64,000 nucleotides of DNA from JAIVGV01 sp032229975 (lineage in GTDB: Bacteria; Acidobacteriota; Blastocatellia; Pyrinomonadales; Pyrinomonadaceae), in assembly GCA_032229975.1 (NCBI GenBank), contig JAVXVG010000029.1, forward strand, positions 44,096-108,095, in the 5' to 3' direction. Numbering within the stretch: position 1 is the first letter of the stretch; every line of letters starts with the position of its first letter. Made by a program: the position numbers and the translations under genes. Of the stretch, positions 59,444-64,000 are shown piece after piece. The notes below the pieces were generated by a model that was not told where the DNA came from, did not search any database, and saw only the letters and a program-made list of their open reading frames with translations.

Positions 59444-60433
59444 ATGGAGACAAGAAGATTGGGGCGCGGGCGTCTTGAGGTCTCGGCGCAGGGCCTGGGC
59501 TGCATGGGGATGTCGGAGTTTTACGCGGGGCGCGACGATGCGGAATCTGTCGCGACGATCCAGCGCGCGCTCGATCTCGGCGTGACGCTGCTCGACACCG
59601 CAGACATGTACGGGCCATATAAGAATGAGGAGTTGGTCGGTCGCGCAATTCGCGGGCGTCGCGAACAAGTTGTCGTCGCGACGAAGTTCGGCATCGTGCG
59701 CGACGCAAGCGATCCAAAGGTGCGCGGCGTCAACGGGCGGCCGGAGTACGTGCGCGAGTCGTGCGAGGGAAGTTTGCGGCGACTCGGCGTTGACGTGATC
59801 GATCTCTACTACCTGCACAGAGTTGATCCCGCGACGCCGATTGAAGAGACGGTCGGCGCGATGTCGCGACTTGTCGAGGAAGGGAAGGTGCGCTTCATCG
59901 GTCTCTCGGAAGCTGGCGCGGAGACCTTGCGGCGCGCGAACGGCGTGCATCCGATCACTGCGCTTCAAAGCGAGTACAGTTTGTGGAGTCGCGATCCGGA
60001 AGATGAAAACTTGCAGGTTTGTCGCGAGTTGGGCGTTGGCTTTGTCGCGTATAGCCCACTGGGTCGCGGATTTCTGACGGGGCAGTTCAAACGCTTTGAA
60101 GATTTGGCGGAGGATGACTATCGACGACATAGCCCGCGTTTTCAAGGCGAGAACTTCCAGAAGAATCTCGATCTCGTCGGGCGCATCGAAGAGGTCGCGC
60201 GCGAGAAGAGTTGCACGGCGGCGCAGCTCGCGCTCGCGTGGGTGTCGGCGCAAGGGCCGGACATCGTGCCGATTCCGGGGACGAAACGGCGCAAGTACTT
60301 GGAAGAAAACTTGGGCGCGCTCGACGTTAAACTTTCAGAGGACGATCTCCGACGCATCGACGAAGTCGCGCCCGCAGGCGCGGCGGCTGGCACGCGCTAT
60401 CCCGAAGCGATGATGAGCGCGGTCAACAGGTAA
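59444..60433 (+). CDS. Aldo/keto reductase
   Basis: 329 residues, with GGAGGGG directly upstream of the ATG at 59444. METRRLGRGRLEVSAQGLGC opens the TIM barrel. The catalytic tetrad is visible as Asp and Tyr in LLDTADMYGPYKNEE, Lys in VVVATKFGIV and His in DLYYLHRVDP. The NADP site includes PGTKRRKYLEENLGAL. It resembles the AKR13/YajO-like oxidoreductases that reduce aldehydes with NADPH. It is 27 bp after idi and probably cotranscribed. Confidence 0.94.
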   Translation: METRRLGRGRLEVSAQGLGCMGMSEFYAGRDDAESVATIQRALDLGVTLLDTADMYGPYKNEELVGRAIRGRREQVVVATKFGIVRDASDPKVRGVNGRPEYVRESCEGSLRRLGVDVIDLYYLHRVDPATPIEETVGAMSRLVEEGKVRFIGLSEAGAETLRRANGVHPITALQSEYSLWSRDPEDENLQVCRELGVGFVAYSPLGRGFLTGQFKRFEDLAEDDYRRHSPRFQGENFQKNLDLVGRIEEVAREKSCTAAQLALAWVSAQGPDIVPIPGTKRRKYLEENLGALDVKLSEDDLRRIDEVAPAGAAAGTRYPEAMMSAVNR

Positions 60434-60448
60434 ATGATGAAGGAGGAA

Positions 60449-60498
60449 CGATGAACGATGAAGTGAAGACGATCTGCTCTTACTTCATCGTTCATCGT
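60449..60498. repeat. Intergenic inverted repeat, GATGAAGTGA family
   Basis: ACGATGAACGATGAAGTG (60449-60466) pairs with TACTTCATCGTTCATCGT (60481-60498), 17 of 18 bases. It starts 16 bases after the stop codon of the aldo/keto reductase. Same layout and nearly the same sequence as the element at 32241-32290. Confidence 0.8.
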
Positions 60499-60751
60499 CC
60501 CTCGCTTATCGTTAAAAGTCGCGCCTGCTATCGTAGTCGGTACTGACCTCGCGCGCTCGCGCAGTAGAAAAGTTGTCGCGCCCTGTGCGTCGCGCGTGAT
60601 ACGATGCGCGCCGCACAACGCTTGTTATCGTTCGTCCAACCTTCGTCCGGCGACCAAAGTTATTAGCAGTTCAATGAAACCGTGTCGCCCACGAGAGCGC
60701 GCACGAACGCACGTCGCCATCTTGAACACAACTCGAAAGGAAGCCCACCAC
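60499..60751. other. Leader region of the BNR-repeat gene, no gene seen
   Basis: About 250 bp before the next gene with no ORF that has a ribosome-binding site. It should hold the promoter of the secreted BNR protein; a GATACGATGCG stretch at 60598-60608 is the best -10 candidate, and AAAGGAAG lies about 10 bases before the ATG. Confidence 0.4.
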
Positions 60752-63700
60752 ATGAAGGAAAGGTCTCATGCCCTGTCCGGCTTCGTGTGGCTCTGCGCCC
60801 TCGCCTGCGTGCTCGCAGTGGGGACGCTCGCAAGCCACGCGCAGCAGCAGTCGCCGCCCGCCACCGGCCCTAATCAGTCGCCGACCGCGACACCGACCGC
60901 GACGCCGACGCCGACGCCCACTCCGATCAACTGGTCGCAAGACCCCACGCTCAAGCGTTTCGTCTGGCGCGGCATTGGGCCAGCCAGCATGGGCGGGCGC
61001 ATCGACGACATCGCCGTCTCGGAGAGCAATCCTTATGTCATCTACGTCGGCTTCGCGACGGGCGGCGTCTGGAAGTCCGGCAACAACGGCACGACTTGGA
61101 CGCCGATCTTCGACACCTATTCGCGCGGATCAATCGGCGACATCGCCATTGCGCCCAACGATCCAAACATCGTCTGGGTCGGCACGGGCGAGCCGAACAA
61201 CCGGCAGAGTTCCAGCTTCGGCGACGGCATCTATAAATCGACCGACGGCGGCAAGACTTTCGCGAACATGGGCCTGCGCGATTCGCAAGCAATCGCGCGC
61301 GTCGTCATCGATCCGCGCGACGTGAACACCGTCTATGTCGCCGTCCTCGGACATCTGTTTGGCCCGAACAAGGAGCGCGGCATCTATAAGACGAACGATG
61401 GTGGCCGCACTTGGTCGAACGTCAAGTTCATCGACGAAGACACGGGCTTCACCGATCTCGTCATCGATCCTTCGGATAGCAAGACGCTCTACGCCGCTTC
61501 GTATCAACGGCGCAGAACTTCGTGGGGCTTCAACGGCGGCGGCGCGCAGAGCGGCATCTGGAAGACCGTCGATGCGGGCAAGACTTGGAAGAGACTCGAA
61601 GGCGCGGGCCTGCCGACGGAGAAGATTCTCGGTCGCATCGGCATCGACGTGTCGCGCTCGAACCCGAACGTCGTCTATGCGCAGATGGAAGTCGGCGCGA
61701 GTCAGGGAACGGGCGGAGAAGAGCCCGTCGTGGCGCAGCCATCGCCTTCGCCTTCGCCCTCGCCCGGCGCGTCGCCCTCCGCAAGTGCGACGCCGACGCC
61801 GAACCCGAACGCTTCGCCGACGCCCGCGCCGCTCGATCCGAAAAAATCCGGCGTGTGGCGATCCGACGATAAGGGCCGGACGTGGCGCATCGTGAGCAAC
61901 GAGAACAATCGCCCGATGTACTACAGCCAGATTCGCGTCGATCCGAAGAACGCGGAGTATGTTTTCGTCGGCGGCTTGAACTTCAGCAAGTCGCTCGACG
62001 GCGGCAAGACTTTCAAGTCGCTGCAACAGGCGATCCCGCACAGCGATCATCACGCGATCTGGATCGATCCCGCGAACGGCAACCACATCATGATCGGCAA
62101 CGACGGCGGGCTCGACGTTTCATACGATCAGGGCGAGACGTGGGAGTACGTCAACACGATCCCGGCGGCGCAGTTCTACGCCGTCGCCGTTGACATGAGG
62201 AGGCCCTACTACGTCTATGGCGGCTTGCAGGACAACGGCTCTTGGGGCGCGCCTTCTTCGACGCGCAATCAGGCGGGCATCACCAACGCCGACTGGTTTC
62301 GCACGGGCGGCGGCGACGGCTTCTACTCGCAGGTCGATCCAACCGACTACAACATCGTCTATTCGGAATCGCAGAACGGCGCGATGAGCCGACTCGATCT
62401 CCGCACGGGCCGCAACGTCAGCATCCGCCCGCGCGGAACGGTCGCGCGTCGCGGTGGCGGAGGTGGCCCCGGAGGCGGCGGTGGAGGTCGCGGCGGTCAG
62501 CAAGCGGCGGGCGCGACTCCAACCGCGTCGCCATCGCCCGTTGAGCAATCGCAGGAAGAAGCAGCGCAGGCGGCCCTCGCGGCTGCGGCGGCGGCGCAAG
62601 GCTTCGGCGGCTTCGGAGGGGGCCCCTCGAACGTCGTGCCCGCTCCGCCTGCGGGCGAGCAGTATCGCTTCTATTGGAACACGCCCATCGTCTTGTCGCC
62701 GCACAATCCGCGCATCCTCTACGTCGGCGGCGACCGCTTCTTCCGCTCGCTGGATCGCGGCGACACTTGGACTGCCTCAGCCGATCTCACTAAGCATCTC
62801 GACCGCAACACGCTCTCGATCATGGGCGTCTCAGGCAAAGACCCGATGGCGTCGAAGAACGACGGCTACACGAGCTTCGGCTACATCGTGACCATCGGCG
62901 AATCATACGTCATGCCCGGCGTGCTCTGGGCCGGTACGGACGATGGCAACGTGCAGGTCAGTCGCGATGGCGGCGCGACGTGGGCCAACGTCTCGAAGAA
63001 CATCTCAGTGCTCTCGACGAAAGCGGGCGAGCTTTATCACATCACGCGCGTCGAGCCGTCGCACTTCGACGCGGGCACGTGCTACGTCTCCGTCGATGGT
63101 CACCGCTTCGACGATCTCAAGCCCTACATCTACGTCACGCGCGATTACGGCGCGACGTGGAAGTCGATTGCGAACAACCTGCCTAACGTCGGTAACGTCA
63201 ACGTCGTGCGCGAAGACACGAAGAATCGCAACCTGCTCTACGCGGGCACGGAGTTTGGCCTCTACGTTTCGATGGACGGCGGCGCGGAGTGGAAAGAGTT
63301 CATGTCAGGGATGCCGCGCGTGCGGATCGACGACATACTCATCCACCCGCGCGACAATGATTTAATCGCGGGCACGCACGGGCGCGGCATCTACATCCTC
63401 GATGACATCACGCCCCTGCAACAGTTGACGCAGCGCGTGACCGATGCGGACGCGCATCTCTTCGACGTGCGGCCTGCGTCCAACTGGCTCACAGACGTGC
63501 GCTACAGCCGCGCCGCAACGGGTGCGAAATTCTTCCACGGCAACAACGCCGCGCCCGGCACGGCCATCAGCTACTACTTGAAGAGCGCACCCGCAGGCGA
63601 CGTGAAGCTCACCATCTCTGATTACACGGGCAAGATCGTGCGCAATCTCGTGGGAACGAAAGACGCGGGACTCAATCGCGTGCAGTGGAACTTGCGCGCG

Positions 63701-63907
63701 GATGCGCCGCCACGTCCGGCGAACCTACGGGGCTTCGGCGGTGGAGGTGGCGGCGGAGGCGGAGGTGGTGGCGGCTTCGGTGGCCTCTTCAATCAGGGGC
63801 CACCTGTGGAGCCGGGAACTTACGTCGTGAAGTTATCGGTGGGCGGCAAGGATTACACGACGCGCGTCGTGGTCGAGCCGGACACGTGGATGAATCAGAA
63901 TCAGTAG
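60752..63907 (+). CDS. Secreted VPS10/sortilin-like BNR-repeat protein
   Basis: 1051 residues from the ATG at 60752; upstream in-frame starts lack a ribosome-binding site. A signal peptide (VWLCALACVLAVGTLASHAQ) is followed by a TPTATPTPTPTP linker. A ten-bladed-like propeller carries many Asp-box motifs (SGNNGTTWTP, STDGGKTFAN, TNDGGRTWSN, VDAGKTWKRL, SRDGGATWAN, TRDYGATWKS), as in sortilin/VPS10 and exo-sialidase-like proteins. Two poly-Gly stretches and Ser/Pro-rich inserts interrupt the blades. The C-terminal domain (about 935 on) has a beta-sandwich feel and ends near the window edge with a normal TAG stop. Confidence 0.86.
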   Translation: MKERSHALSGFVWLCALACVLAVGTLASHAQQQSPPATGPNQSPTATPTATPTPTPTPINWSQDPTLKRFVWRGIGPASMGGRIDDIAVSESNPYVIYVGFATGGVWKSGNNGTTWTPIFDTYSRGSIGDIAIAPNDPNIVWVGTGEPNNRQSSSFGDGIYKSTDGGKTFANMGLRDSQAIARVVIDPRDVNTVYVAVLGHLFGPNKERGIYKTNDGGRTWSNVKFIDEDTGFTDLVIDPSDSKTLYAASYQRRRTSWGFNGGGAQSGIWKTVDAGKTWKRLEGAGLPTEKILGRIGIDVSRSNPNVVYAQMEVGASQGTGGEEPVVAQPSPSPSPSPGASPSASATPTPNPNASPTPAPLDPKKSGVWRSDDKGRTWRIVSNENNRPMYYSQIRVDPKNAEYVFVGGLNFSKSLDGGKTFKSLQQAIPHSDHHAIWIDPANGNHIMIGNDGGLDVSYDQGETWEYVNTIPAAQFYAVAVDMRRPYYVYGGLQDNGSWGAPSSTRNQAGITNADWFRTGGGDGFYSQVDPTDYNIVYSESQNGAMSRLDLRTGRNVSIRPRGTVARRGGGGGPGGGGGGRGGQQAAGATPTASPSPVEQSQEEAAQAALAAAAAAQGFGGFGGGPSNVVPAPPAGEQYRFYWNTPIVLSPHNPRILYVGGDRFFRSLDRGDTWTASADLTKHLDRNTLSIMGVSGKDPMASKNDGYTSFGYIVTIGESYVMPGVLWAGTDDGNVQVSRDGGATWANVSKNISVLSTKAGELYHITRVEPSHFDAGTCYVSVDGHRFDDLKPYIYVTRDYGATWKSIANNLPNVGNVNVVREDTKNRNLLYAGTEFGLYVSMDGGAEWKEFMSGMPRVRIDDILIHPRDNDLIAGTHGRGIYILDDITPLQQLTQRVTDADAHLFDVRPASNWLTDVRYSRAATGAKFFHGNNAAPGTAISYYLKSAPAGDVKLTISDYTGKIVRNLVGTKDAGLNRVQWNLRADAPPRPANLRGFGGGGGGGGGGGGGFGGLFNQGPPVEPGTYVVKLSVGGKDYTTRVVVEPDTWMNQNQ

Positions 63908-64000
63908 CCGCTACTGAAGTCGGCTTAGCGTCTGACTCGATCTCAAAAGACGCAGAGAACAAGAGGAGGCGCAGAGACGTTAATGTTCAAGTCTCAGCGC

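Overview
The window is high-GC, densely coding DNA that reads as a chromosomal segment of a Gram-negative bacterium, most likely an Acidobacteriota member (Blastocatellia-like). This is inferred from family content: two tandem VWFA-related proteins of the acidobacterial type, a Ser/Thr kinase with TPR repeats next to a TIGR02999-type ECF sigma factor, a sortilin/VPS10-like BNR protein, UPF0182, and many secreted proteins with Thr/Pro or Asn/Ala linkers. No phage, plasmid, IS element or CRISPR array was seen.

Layout. 1-370 is a 21-bp tandem repeat array. 371-6575 holds a secreted beta-propeller protein, an FKBP/SlyD-like isomerase and two VWFA paralogues. 6688-8607 is selB. 8863-25988 is an exopolysaccharide locus: small membrane proteins, a GH5-like glycosidase, five GT2-type and two GT4-type glycosyltransferases, a Wzx-type flippase, a UDP-galactopyranose-mutase-like flavoprotein, a Gfo/Idh/MocA oxidoreductase, a membrane glycosyltransferase and an SGNH hydrolase. 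Many of these genes overlap by 4-11 bases, so much of the block is probably one operon. 26078-30910 has hemB, tRNA-Met (CAU) with its own promoter and terminator, an S9 peptidase, infA and an RRM RNA-binding protein. 31337-38354 has a fatty acid desaturase, a two-component system, a di-heme cytochrome and UPF0182. 38403-38871 is a BrnT/BrnA-like toxin-antitoxin pair whose toxin carries an in-frame TGA. It lies between two diverged copies of the 3' end of the UPF0182 gene. 39360-45340 has a giant M14 peptidase, a Mug/TDG-type glycosylase, an old-yellow-enzyme and small ORFs. 45374-51289 is the TPR kinase and its ECF sigma factor. 51582-63907 has a DinB/YfiT protein, a MocR regulator divergent from a PNPOx-like protein, an amidase, phenylalanine hydroxylase, two membrane proteins, type I IPP isomerase, an aldo/keto reductase and a BNR/sortilin-like secreted protein.

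Most interesting signal. The leader of the phenylalanine hydroxylase gene (56344-56613) looks like a classical transcription attenuator. It has a TTGACA promoter element, a 34-codon leader ORF with a run of four Tyr codons (five Tyr in all), and a strong intrinsic terminator with a T tract just before the gene. The enzyme makes tyrosine, so relief of termination on tyrosine starvation is a coherent model. Other points of note are the nonsense-interrupted BrnT toxin in its gene-3'-end-duplication context, a family of intergenic inverted repeats built on GATGAAGTGAA/TTCACTTCATC, a kinase whose TPR effector module is triplicated, and the 21-bp array that also encodes an uninterrupted heptapeptide repeat.
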